Source: Bacteroidales bacterium
GTDB taxonomy: Bacteria > Bacteroidota > Bacteroidia > Bacteroidales > F082
Direction: 5' to 3'
Assembly: GCA_900771045.1 (NCBI GenBank)
Contig: CAAGMM010000402.1
Location: 1 to 5,748 of the forward strand
DNA length: 5,748 bases
Part shown: piece after piece, positions 1 to 5,748 of the stretch
Position numbering within the stretch: the first letter of the stretch is position 1
Layout of the letters: each line of letters begins with the position of its first letter
Notes under the pieces: model-generated
The model's database searches: none
What the model saw: only the letters and a program-made list of their open reading frames with translations
Told to the model about the DNA's origin: nothing
Program-made: the position numbers and the translations under genes

Positions 1-132
1 GGGAATTTCCCGTTCACGGAAAACACGGTTGACCTTTCGGCATACGCCGGTACGACAGTCCGCGTGGTCTTACATCATCAGGATTCTGATAGCTTCCTCG
101 TAATTATCGACAATATGGGCATCACCTTAGGC
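1..132 (+). repeat. Copy 1 (partial) of an intragenic domain repeat
   Basis: This encodes the C-terminal end of a jelly-roll domain. It aligns without gaps to bases 538-669, an offset of 537 bases or 179 codons. By hand count about 21 of 44 residues are identical, including TTVR, HHQD and the IDN near the end. It shows that the protein is built from tandem domains with a period of about 180 residues. The copies have diverged, so this is an old duplication. Confidence 0.75.
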
Positions 133-903
133 GACGCTCCAGAACCTGAATGCGACCCGATTACCGATTTCCCATATCTTGAAGACTTCGAGAACTTCCT
201 CGACGAGAAAGACTGCTGGGTCTCCATCGACAACGACGGCGACGGCCACGACTGGTTCACGGGCACAGAGACTTGGTGGGATGAGGAATTGGGTGTTAAC
301 GGTTCACGGTGCCTCGTCTCCGAGTCATACATAAATGCGACATATACAGCCCTCAATGCTGATAACTACATCATTTCACCTGAGTTCGTACTTCCCGCAG
401 CAGGAACAGATCTCGACATCCAGCTCTCTTGGTATGCACAGGCTCAAGACCCAAGCTATCCTGACTCGTACGAAGTTATGATTGCTCCTAACGGCTCAAC
501 CGAAATCGGCGACTTCGTGTCACTTTATGCTGGAGTTGCTCCTAACCCATGGACTGAATATGACGTTTACATCTCAGAATATGCCGAAACGACAGTACGC
601 ATTGTCTTCCACCACCAGGATTATGACAACTACATGATGGAGATTGACAACCTGAAGATAAGTGTCGTGGGTGGAAGCGTTGACGAGAACGACAGCGAGG
701 CTGTTGCCGTCTATCCTAACCCCGTCAAGAACGTTATGAACCTCAAGGGTGTCGCCGCCGGCACAGAAGTCAGAATTTACGACGTTACCGGTAGCGAAGT
801 CATGAACTTCGTCTATGAAGGCCAGAACATCAACGTCGAGAACCTCGCCAACGGCGTCTATGTCCTCCGCGCCGGTGACAATTCAATCAAGATTGTGAAA
901 TAA
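1..903 (+). CDS. Secreted repeat protein with choice-of-anchor J-type domains and a T9SS type A sorting domain (5' partial)
   Basis: The frame is open from base 1, so the protein begins outside the window; the first in-frame GTG at base 64 is internal to a domain and is not a start. The visible part is 300 residues. Residues 1-44 are the end of one jelly-roll domain. Residues about 57-222 are a complete second one, opening with FPYLEDFE and a CW pair and closing with HHQDYDNYMMEIDNLKI. This matches the choice-of-anchor J (cleaved-adhesin-like) family. The last 65 residues, from VYPNPV (about 237) through IYDVTGSEV to NGVYVLRAG and a final KIVK, are a typical Por-secretion (type A) sorting tail. 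By family knowledge such proteins cross the outer membrane through the T9SS, lose the tail, and are released or attached to the surface. Whether the missing N-terminal part carries a peptidase, glycanase or only adhesin repeats cannot be told. The family call is firm; the biochemical role is unknown. Confidence 0.9.
   Translation, partial: GNFPFTENTVDLSAYAGTTVRVVLHHQDSDSFLVIIDNMGITLGDAPEPECDPITDFPYLEDFENFLDEKDCWVSIDNDGDGHDWFTGTETWWDEELGVNGSRCLVSESYINATYTALNADNYIISPEFVLPAAGTDLDIQLSWYAQAQDPSYPDSYEVMIAPNGSTEIGDFVSLYAGVAPNPWTEYDVYISEYAETTVRIVFHHQDYDNYMMEIDNLKISVVGGSVDENDSEAVAVYPNPVKNVMNLKGVAAGTEVRIYDVTGSEVMNFVYEGQNINVENLANGVYVLRAGDNSIKIVK
538..669 (+). repeat. Copy 2 of the intragenic domain repeat
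   Basis: This is the end of the complete second jelly-roll domain and aligns to bases 1-132. Conserved residues include PxxTE, the YAxTTVR strand, the HHQDxD turn and the IDNxxI strand. Nucleotide identity is patchy, with many third-position changes, so recent recombination between the copies is not evident. Confidence 0.75.
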
Positions 904-925
904 TTTGCGATTGGATATTTTCTAT

Positions 926-958
926 ATAGAGACGGGGCATGCTCCGTCTCTATTTGTT
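926..958 (+). terminator. Rho-independent-type terminator between convergent genes
   Basis: ATAGAGACGG (926-935) pairs perfectly with CCGTCTCTAT (944-953). The stem continues through a G-U and a G-C pair to the four-base loop CATG (938-941). On the plus strand it is followed by TTTGTTTTT, so it fits termination of the secreted-protein gene ending at 903. The minus-strand operon ends at 960, directly before the same hairpin. On that strand the bases after the hairpin (TATAGAAAATAT) are AT-rich but lack a clean T run. The hairpin may therefore act in both directions, but it is better suited to the plus strand. Confidence 0.85.
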
Positions 959-959
959 T

Positions 960-1523
960 TTATCGGACACCAATAGTATTTTTCAGGAATATCTTAGTCG
1001 CGGCGAATCCCAACAATAGTCCGACGATTGCACCGCAGACGACGTCGCCGGGGTAGTGGACACCCATATAGAGACGGCTGTAACCGACTAAAACCGCCCA
1101 GCCGAACAATGCGTAAGGCATATATTTCCAGCACGATTTGAGGTGATACGAGGCGAACATCGCTAATCCGAAGACGTTGCAGGCGTGCGACGAGACGAAT
1201 CCGTATTTGCCGCCGCAGTGTCCGTACGGAAGATAAACCAAATCGGCTATTTCCTCGTTATGGCACGGACGGAAACGATGAAAATACGGTTTGAAGAAAT
1301 GTGCCGAAAGTTGGTCTGTCGAAAGAAAAAGGACGGCTACGCCGAGGAAGAACCACACGCTGCGGATGCCGTATTTTTTTATCGCGAGATATGCGAGGAA
1401 GAGATAAAGCGGCGTCCAGCCGAACTCGCTGCTGACGAAGGCCATCACGGGGTCTAACCAGTCAACGTGCAAGCCGTTGAAAAACAAGAATAAACGCGTG
1501 TCTAAAGCGAGGACGGATTCCAT
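960..1523 (-). CDS. PAP2-family integral membrane phosphatase
   Basis: This 187-residue membrane protein carries the full acid phosphatase signature of the PAP2 superfamily. Motif 1 is K78-x6-R85-P86, motif 2 is S111-S112-H113, and motif 3 is S149-R150-x5-H156-x3-D160. H156 is the expected nucleophile, with H113 and D160 assisting. About five or six hydrophobic segments (roughly 8-30, 35-50, 55-70, 114-128, 134-148, 160-178) surround the motifs, so the active site should face the periplasm. Family members remove phosphate from lipids such as undecaprenyl pyrophosphate, phosphatidylglycerol phosphate or lipid A. The substrate here cannot be read from sequence. Being last in a unit with a class A PBP makes undecaprenyl pyrophosphate recycling plausible, but that is inference. 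The ATG lies four bases after the obg stop, which suggests translational coupling. Motif 2 has SSH rather than the classical PSGH. Confidence 0.9.
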   Translation of the reverse strand: MESVLALDTRLFLFFNGLHVDWLDPVMAFVSSEFGWTPLYLFLAYLAIKKYGIRSVWFFLGVAVLFLSTDQLSAHFFKPYFHRFRPCHNEEIADLVYLPYGHCGGKYGFVSSHACNVFGLAMFASYHLKSCWKYMPYALFGWAVLVGYSRLYMGVHYPGDVVCGAIVGLLLGFAATKIFLKNTIGVR

Positions 1524-1527
1524 GAGG

Positions 1528-2517
1528 TCATTCGTTGTTGAGGTTGAACCAGATCATATCCTTCAGCTCCCTTATGCCTTCGCCGGCGGCGGAACTGATA
1601 AAGACGTGCGGTATCTTTTTAGGGAGATGCTTGCGGATGTCCTTCTTTTTGTCCTCGTCAAGAAGGTCGCATTTCGAGACGGCGAGAATCCTTTTCTTGT
1701 CAAGAAGCTCGGGATTGTATTTCTTCAATTCGTTGAGAAGAACATCGTAATCGCGTTTCACGTCGTCGCTTTCGCTGCTCACTAAGAAGAGTAGTATGGA
1801 GTTTCTCTCGATGTGCCTCAGAAACCTGAGTCCGAGGCCTTTACCTTCCGATGCGCCTTCGATGATGCCCGGAATATCGGCCATGATGAATGATTTATAG
1901 TCGAAATAAGGAACAATTCCGAGGTTTGGCGTGAGTGTCGTGAACGGATAGTCGGCGATTTCGGGTTTTGCCGCCGAGACGACGCTCAGCAGTGTCGATT
2001 TGCCGGCGTTCGGGAATCCCACGAGTCCGACATCTGCGAGGAGTTTCAGTTCAATGACGATCCATCTCTCTTCGGCGGGTTCGCCGGGTTGTGCGAACTT
2101 GGGTGTCTGCATCGTGGCCGTCTTGAAGAAGGCGTTACCTTTGCCGCCGCGTCCGCCGCGCATTATCACAATCTCCTGTCCGTCTTCTGTTACCTCGCCG
2201 AGCGGTTCGTGTGATTCGGCGTCGTATGCTATCGCGCCGAGCGGCACATCGATATATTTGTCGCCGCCTTGTGCGCCCGTGCATTGATTCTGCCCTCCGT
2301 TTTGTCCGTCTTCGGCAAAGACGTGTTTCGTGTAGCGCAGATGAAGAAGAGTCCACAGCTGGGCGTTACCGCGAAGCACTATGTTACCGCCTCTGCCGCC
2401 GTCGCCGCCGTCAGGACCGCCTTTGGGTACATATTTGGCGCGGTGAAAATGAAGCGAGCCGTTGCCTCCCTTTCCCGAACGGCAGAAAATCTTAACGTAA
2501 TCTACAAAGTTGGACAT
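1528..2517 (-). CDS. obg: Obg/CgtA GTPase, ribosome-associated
   Basis: This 329-residue protein begins with the glycine-rich Obg fold (about 1-158), with runs such as GKGGNG, GGPDGGDGGRGG and GGRGGKGNAFF. The G domain follows. G1 is GFPNAGKST (167-175), G2 lies in PFTTLTPNLG (191-200), and G3 is DIPG (214-217) followed by the Obg-typical EGASEGKGLG. G4 is SKCD (281-284) and G5 is SSAAG (308-312). Obg is an essential GTPase that binds the large ribosomal subunit during assembly and is linked to the stringent response and cell-cycle control. The protein stops shortly after the G domain, so the C-terminal OCT domain found in some Firmicutes homologues is absent; a two-domain form is common. G4 is SKxD instead of NKxD. 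The ATG start is 17 bases after the PBP stop and fits the conserved Obg N-terminus (FVDYVKIFCRSGKGGNG). Identification is secure. Confidence 0.97.
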   Translation of the reverse strand: MSNFVDYVKIFCRSGKGGNGSLHFHRAKYVPKGGPDGGDGGRGGNIVLRGNAQLWTLLHLRYTKHVFAEDGQNGGQNQCTGAQGGDKYIDVPLGAIAYDAESHEPLGEVTEDGQEIVIMRGGRGGKGNAFFKTATMQTPKFAQPGEPAEERWIVIELKLLADVGLVGFPNAGKSTLLSVVSAAKPEIADYPFTTLTPNLGIVPYFDYKSFIMADIPGIIEGASEGKGLGLRFLRHIERNSILLFLVSSESDDVKRDYDVLLNELKKYNPELLDKKRILAVSKCDLLDEDKKKDIRKHLPKKIPHVFISSAAGEGIRELKDMIWFNLNNE

Positions 2518-2534
2518 AATTGATTTTCAAAAAG

Positions 2535-4808
2535 TTAAAATTCTTCATCATCGCCGGCGTTTTGTTGTTCCACGGCGTTCTGTTCTTCGTCGTAGGCGTC
2601 GCAGTCGAACTCGAGGCTCACATCGGCGAGCGGTTTCGGGAAGTCGCCCCTGCTGATGTTTATCGTGCTGTCGGCGTAAATCTTGTTCATATAAATTCCC
2701 CAAATCGGGAGTGCCATATTCGATCCTTGGCCGAGTGAGATGCTGCGGAAGTGGATGGCGCGGTCTTCGGCACCGGTCCAGACGCCCGTGGTGAGGTCGG
2801 GGGTGAGTCCCATAAACCAGCCGTCGCTCTGGTTCTGCGTCGTGCCCGTCTTGCCGGCGACGGGGTCCGTTATCTTGTATCTGTATTTGAGGCGCACGCC
2901 GGTCCCGCTTTGGACGACGCCGCGCATAAGTTCAATCATCTTGTAGGCCGTCGTCTCGTCCATGGCCTCTTTCTGCTCAGCCTTGAACGTCTCGATGACG
3001 TTGCCGTTTTTGTCTTCAATCTTAGTGATGAAGATGGGCTTGATATAGAATCCCTGGTTGACGAAGGTGCTCATCGCGCCGACCATTTCATAGACCGAGA
3101 TGTCGCATACGCCGAGGCATATAGATGGAACAGCCTCAATCGGAGCCGTGATGCCCATATTCCTCGCCATCTGGATGACGGCTTCCGGACCGAAACGGCT
3201 CATCAGGTAGGCCGAGATATGGTTGTTCGAGTGGGCCAACGCCCATTTCAGCGTCACTTCTTTGCCGAGCATTTCCTTGCCGGAGTCCTTAGGTTCCCAG
3301 AAATTGCCGTCCGGGAGTTTGATACTGTAGGAAATATTCGGGACCTTCGAGCACGGCGTATATTCGCCCTCCTGCATAGCGAGGGCGTAGAGGAAGGGCT
3401 TGAACGTGGAGCCGACCTGCCTGCGACCCTGCATTATGTGGTCGTATTTGAAGAAACGGTAGTCTATTCCGCCGACGTAAGCCTTGACGTGTCCCGTCCC
3501 CGTCTCGACTGACATAAGTGCCGATTGCAGGAAGAATTTGCTGTAATGTATTGAGTCCCAAGGCGAAAGCACTGTATCTATTGGGCCGTCCCACGAGAAG
3601 AGCGTCATCTCGGCCGGCGTTTTGAAGTTCTGCATTATCGAATCTTCGCTGCAGCCGGCGTTCTTGAGGCTGCGGTATCTGTCGGAACGCTTCATCGAGA
3701 GTTTGATGAGGTGGTCGCATTCATCTTTGTTTTCGAGGGTGAAAGGTGCGAGTTTCCAGCCTTTCCAGTGTTTGAAGAAAGCCGGCTGAAGGTCTTGGGA
3801 GAGATGCTCGCGGACGGCTTCTTCGGCGTAACGCTGCATACGCGAGTCGATGGTGGTATAGATACGGAGGCCGTCGCGGTAGATGTCGTATGGTCTGCCG
3901 TCTGATTTATAGTGACTTTTCGCCCATTGTGTCAGATATTGGCGCAGATATTCGCGGAAATAAGTCGCTTCGCCGCTGTTATGGTCGAGGGATTTGAAGC
4001 CAGACAGGTCGAGTGGGAGTTGCTGTATTGAGTCGCATGTGCGGCTGTCGATATAGCCGTTTTCGCACATCGCCGCGATGACCACGTTGCGTCTTGCGAG
4101 AGCCCTGTCGGGATGTCTTGTCGGGCTGTAATAAGTCGGGGCGTTGATTATCGCCGCCAACGTGGCCGCCTGTTCGACGCTGAGGTCTTTCGGCCTGATG
4201 CCGAAATACGTCTCGGCCGCTTTCTCTATCCCGTATGCGTTGTTGCCGTAGAAAATCGTGTTGAGGTACAGGGCGAGAATCTCGTCTTTCGAATAATTAT
4301 ATTCGAGACGGATGGCCGTAATCCATTCCTTGAACTTACGCATAACGAGTTGCAGCTTGTTCATCCCCGAGTCTCTCGGGTAAAGGTTCTTCGCAAGCTG
4401 TTGTGTGAGGGTCGAGCCTCCGCCCTTGTTAGTCGATTGGCCGGTGAAGATGCCGAAAATGACGCGCGGCAGCGATTTCCCGTCGATTCCGGAATGTTCG
4501 TAAAAGCGTTTGTCTTCAATGGAGGTGATGGCTTGAACCATATTTGTCGAGATGTCGGCGAAGTCGACGTTGGAGCGGTTTTCAATGAAATATGTTCCGA
4601 GAATTTTGCCGTCGCACGAGATTATCTCCGAAGACAGGTTGGTTTTAGGGTTTTCGAGTTCCTCAAAAGACGGCAGTTCGCCGAAAACGCCTTTCGACAG
4701 AAGGAGGAAGAACAGGAACGCCAATACTATTCCCGCAGTCAGAATAGACCACAGGTACCACACGTATTTTGGTGTCTTTACCGTTTTTTTATTTTCTTTG
4801 CCTGACAT
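2535..4808 (-). CDS. mrcA: Bifunctional class A penicillin-binding protein (PBP1A-like)
   Basis: This 757-residue enzyme polymerises lipid II into glycan strands and cross-links their peptides in the periplasm. A short cytoplasmic lysine-rich N-terminus and one membrane anchor (about 16-38) come first. The GT51 glycosyltransferase domain follows, with E98-D99 in EDKRFYEHSGID, GGGSTLTQQLAKNLY (129-143), RLE at 167-169 in the KEW block, and the SKDEILALYLN and YGNNAYGIEKAAETYFG motifs. E98 and E169 are in the positions of the catalytic glutamates. A linker (about 310-425) leads to the transpeptidase domain, with S467-TF-K470 (SxxK, catalytic serine), S527-N-N529 (SxN) and K653-TGT (KTGT). All catalytic motifs are intact, and the length is normal for Bacteroidota homologues. 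The C-terminus is acidic (EEQ, DDEEF). The ATG at 4808 comes 21 bases after the gldH stop. The symbol follows the E. coli PBP1A naming; if the genome has several class A paralogues, this one cannot be ranked among them. Confidence 0.95.
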   Translation of the reverse strand: MSGKENKKTVKTPKYVWYLWSILTAGIVLAFLFFLLLSKGVFGELPSFEELENPKTNLSSEIISCDGKILGTYFIENRSNVDFADISTNMVQAITSIEDKRFYEHSGIDGKSLPRVIFGIFTGQSTNKGGGSTLTQQLAKNLYPRDSGMNKLQLVMRKFKEWITAIRLEYNYSKDEILALYLNTIFYGNNAYGIEKAAETYFGIRPKDLSVEQAATLAAIINAPTYYSPTRHPDRALARRNVVIAAMCENGYIDSRTCDSIQQLPLDLSGFKSLDHNSGEATYFREYLRQYLTQWAKSHYKSDGRPYDIYRDGLRIYTTIDSRMQRYAEEAVREHLSQDLQPAFFKHWKGWKLAPFTLENKDECDHLIKLSMKRSDRYRSLKNAGCSEDSIMQNFKTPAEMTLFSWDGPIDTVLSPWDSIHYSKFFLQSALMSVETGTGHVKAYVGGIDYRFFKYDHIMQGRRQVGSTFKPFLYALAMQEGEYTPCSKVPNISYSIKLPDGNFWEPKDSGKEMLGKEVTLKWALAHSNNHISAYLMSRFGPEAVIQMARNMGITAPIEAVPSICLGVCDISVYEMVGAMSTFVNQGFYIKPIFITKIEDKNGNVIETFKAEQKEAMDETTAYKMIELMRGVVQSGTGVRLKYRYKITDPVAGKTGTTQNQSDGWFMGLTPDLTTGVWTGAEDRAIHFRSISLGQGSNMALPIWGIYMNKIYADSTINISRGDFPKPLADVSLEFDCDAYDEEQNAVEQQNAGDDEEF

Positions 4809-4829
4809 TATATAAACAAACTGATTGAT

Positions 4830-5285
4830 TTACTGTACTTTTGAAACCCTGATACCGATGTCGGTAATGCCTTTCAAGACGGGTTCGCGCATAGCTTGCT
4901 CTATCTCGAAACGGTAAGTTCCTTTCAGTGGGAAGCGGAGCCTGTCGTTGAGCCTTATCTCGGCGGAGCGCATCGAGCCTGAGCCTCTTCCGGCCCAGCG
5001 TCCGTCGGGGAAGGCCAAGACGCATTCTATCGTGTCGTGTGTGATGTTCCCATTGGGGAACGACGTGTGAAGAAAAACGAAAAGGTTGCTGTATTTGTAG
5101 TTTTCCAAATGCCTGAGATTCAATGAGAAAGAATATATAGCAACTGTATCTTCAACATTTATGTCGAAGAAAGGAGTGTTGTCGGCTTTCCATTCGGCGT
5201 TGTTTATCACGACGCTTTCATTGAAGATGTCGTCGCCGCAGGCGAGAAGTGCCAATAACGGAATGATGAGCAGTATTTTTCTCAT
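4830..5285 (-). CDS. gldH: Gliding motility lipoprotein GldH
   Basis: The start chosen gives a 151-residue lipoprotein beginning MRKILLIIP, with a short hydrophobic signal peptide and lipobox L13-L14-A15-C16; C16 would be acylated. The mature part matches the GldH family pattern as I know it: NAEWK near 29-33, LRHLENYKYSNLFVF (57-71), P77, HDTIE (83-87), LAFPDGRWAGRGSG (90-103), and a closing GTYRFEIEQAMREPVLKGITDIGIRV (122-147). In Flavobacterium johnsoniae GldH is required for gliding and T9SS-dependent secretion; its exact role is not settled. The frame stays open upstream to an ATG at 5381, but that overlaps ricT and would add a charged N-terminus ahead of the signal peptide. An ATG at 5294 (MCEM) is one base after the ricT stop and remains possible. 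Placement between ricT and a class A PBP matches the arrangement I recall from other Bacteroidota. I am fairly sure of the family; motility itself should not be assumed, because many non-gliding relatives keep gld genes for the T9SS. Confidence 0.88.
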   Translation of the reverse strand: MRKILLIIPLLALLACGDDIFNESVVINNAEWKADNTPFFDINVEDTVAIYSFSLNLRHLENYKYSNLFVFLHTSFPNGNITHDTIECVLAFPDGRWAGRGSGSMRSAEIRLNDRLRFPLKGTYRFEIEQAMREPVLKGITDIGIRVSKVQ

Positions 5286-5295
5286 TTCACACATT

Positions 5296-5748
5296 TTATT
5301 CGAGTTTTTTAAGGTCGATATTGCGTCCGTCTTCACCGTAGTCGGCGTTTTTCTGTTCCTTGATGAAGGCGTAGTCCTCAAGTTGTTCCGGAAGGTTGCC
5401 CTCCTTGTTTTCCTTCATTATCTCCTTGACTTTTTCGACCGGGATGGCCATCATACTGGTTCTGTCGGTGACATACGAATACCACATTAAGCCCTTGAAG
5501 ATGTCGTGTTTTTGAAAACGCGCTTCGCCTTTCTTCGTTTTGAGCGGTATTCTGTTGTCGGGGAACGACTTGAGTGCTTCGACGTAGTTGTCGTATTCGT
5601 AGTTGAGGCAGCATTTCAGTTTGCCGCATTGTCCGGCGAGTTTCTGCGGGTTTGGCGACAGTTGCTGTATTCGCGCTGTGTTTGTCGTAACAGATTGGAA
5701 CTCCGTCATCCAGGAGGCGCAGCACAGTTCTCTGCCGCACGAGCCCAC
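5296..5748 (-). CDS. ricT: RicT/YaaT family protein, PSP1 C-terminal region (5' partial)
   Basis: The frame is open to the window edge, so the N-terminus is missing; the GTG at the edge encodes an internal valine rather than a start. The visible 150 residues begin in the middle of the family signature. CGRELCC (4-10) is followed by LSPNPQKLAGQCGKLKCCLNYE (30-51), giving cysteines at 4, 9, 10, 41, 46 and 47. In Bacillus subtilis RicT (YaaT) works with RicA and RicF in a complex that carries iron-sulfur clusters and affects RNase Y-dependent mRNA maturation, sporulation and competence. The role in Bacteroidota is not established to my knowledge. The C-terminal tail (about 105-150) is rich in Lys, Glu and Asp, probably flexible, and is not part of the conserved core. 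It ends 10 bases before the gldH start and is the first visible gene of the unit. The family call is secure; the function is inferred from distant homologues. Confidence 0.92.
   Translation of the reverse strand: MGSCGRELCCASWMTEFQSVTTNTARIQQLSPNPQKLAGQCGKLKCCLNYEYDNYVEALKSFPDNRIPLKTKKGEARFQKHDIFKGLMWYSYVTDRTSMMAIPVEKVKEIMKENKEGNLPEQLEDYAFIKEQKNADYGEDGRNIDLKKLE

Noticed and set aside
64..66. GTG at base 64 as the start of the secreted-protein gene
   Set aside because: The frame is open upstream to base 1, and the upstream 21 codons align with the second copy of the domain, so the GTG is internal.
2370..2480. GC-rich triplet-like repetition (gccgccg runs) in the obg 5' region
   Set aside because: It is explained by glycine-rich coding sequence on the minus strand and is not an independent repeat or regulatory element.
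2135..2523. Several arginine-rich open frames on both strands over the 5' part of obg
   Set aside because: They arise from the GGN-rich glycine codons of the Obg fold read in other frames. The arginine-rich, low-complexity products are typical of shadow frames.
2751..3512. 253-codon open frame on the plus strand inside the PBP gene
   Set aside because: It is antisense to the transpeptidase domain, where SxxK and SxN are intact on the minus strand. The translated product shows no recognisable family, and the long open frame is a by-product of codon bias in the real gene.
4113..4805. 230-codon open frame on the plus strand opposite the glycosyltransferase domain
   Set aside because: It is a shadow of the real PBP frame. 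Its product has no domain or motif I recognise, and the opposite strand carries a complete GT51 domain.
4809..4829. Possible promoter in the gap before the PBP gene
   Set aside because: The 21-base gap is AT-rich but too short to hold a full Bacteroidota promoter (TTTG near -33 and TAnnTTTG near -7), and I see no such pair there.
1..5748. Search for CRISPR arrays, tRNA or rRNA genes, insertion sequences, retron or defence genes
   Set aside because: No short spaced direct repeats, tRNA-like cloverleaf, transposase or reverse transcriptase motifs, or terminal inverted repeats were seen. Genes account for nearly all of the window.

Overview
The window looks like chromosomal DNA of a member of the Bacteroidota, most likely Bacteroidales. 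Three things point there. One protein ends in a type IX secretion (T9SS) type A sorting tail. A small lipoprotein matches gliding-motility lipoprotein GldH. The order ricT, gldH, class A penicillin-binding protein also recurs in this phylum as far as I recall. The genes lack clear Shine-Dalgarno sequences, which is usual for the phylum. Base composition looks close to even (estimated by eye). Genus and species cannot be read from this sequence.

Left end (1-903, plus strand): the 3' part of a large secreted repeat protein. It carries the end of one choice-of-anchor J type jelly-roll domain, one complete domain of the same type, and a C-terminal T9SS sorting domain. Its 5' end lies outside the window. 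A hairpin followed by a T-rich run (926-958) closes this transcription unit and sits between two convergent units.

Right part (960-5748, minus strand): five closely packed genes in one direction. In transcription order they are ricT (5' end outside the window), gldH, a bifunctional class A penicillin-binding protein (PBP1A-like), obg, and a PAP2-family membrane phosphatase. The gaps are 10, 21, 17 and 4 bases, so they probably form one operon. No stretch over 300 bases lacks a gene; the longest gap is the 56 bases that hold the terminator.

Functionally the operon is mostly about the cell envelope. The PBP polymerises and cross-links peptidoglycan. The PAP2 enzyme could recycle or trim a lipid phosphate or pyrophosphate carrier. 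GldH is a lipoprotein required for gliding and T9SS function in Flavobacterium. Obg is a ribosome-assembly GTPase, and RicT is a cysteine-rich regulatory protein. The secreted protein on the left is of the kind that the T9SS would export, but it is in a separate, convergent unit. I see no mobile element, CRISPR array, RNA gene or defence system, and no clear sign of an undescribed system.
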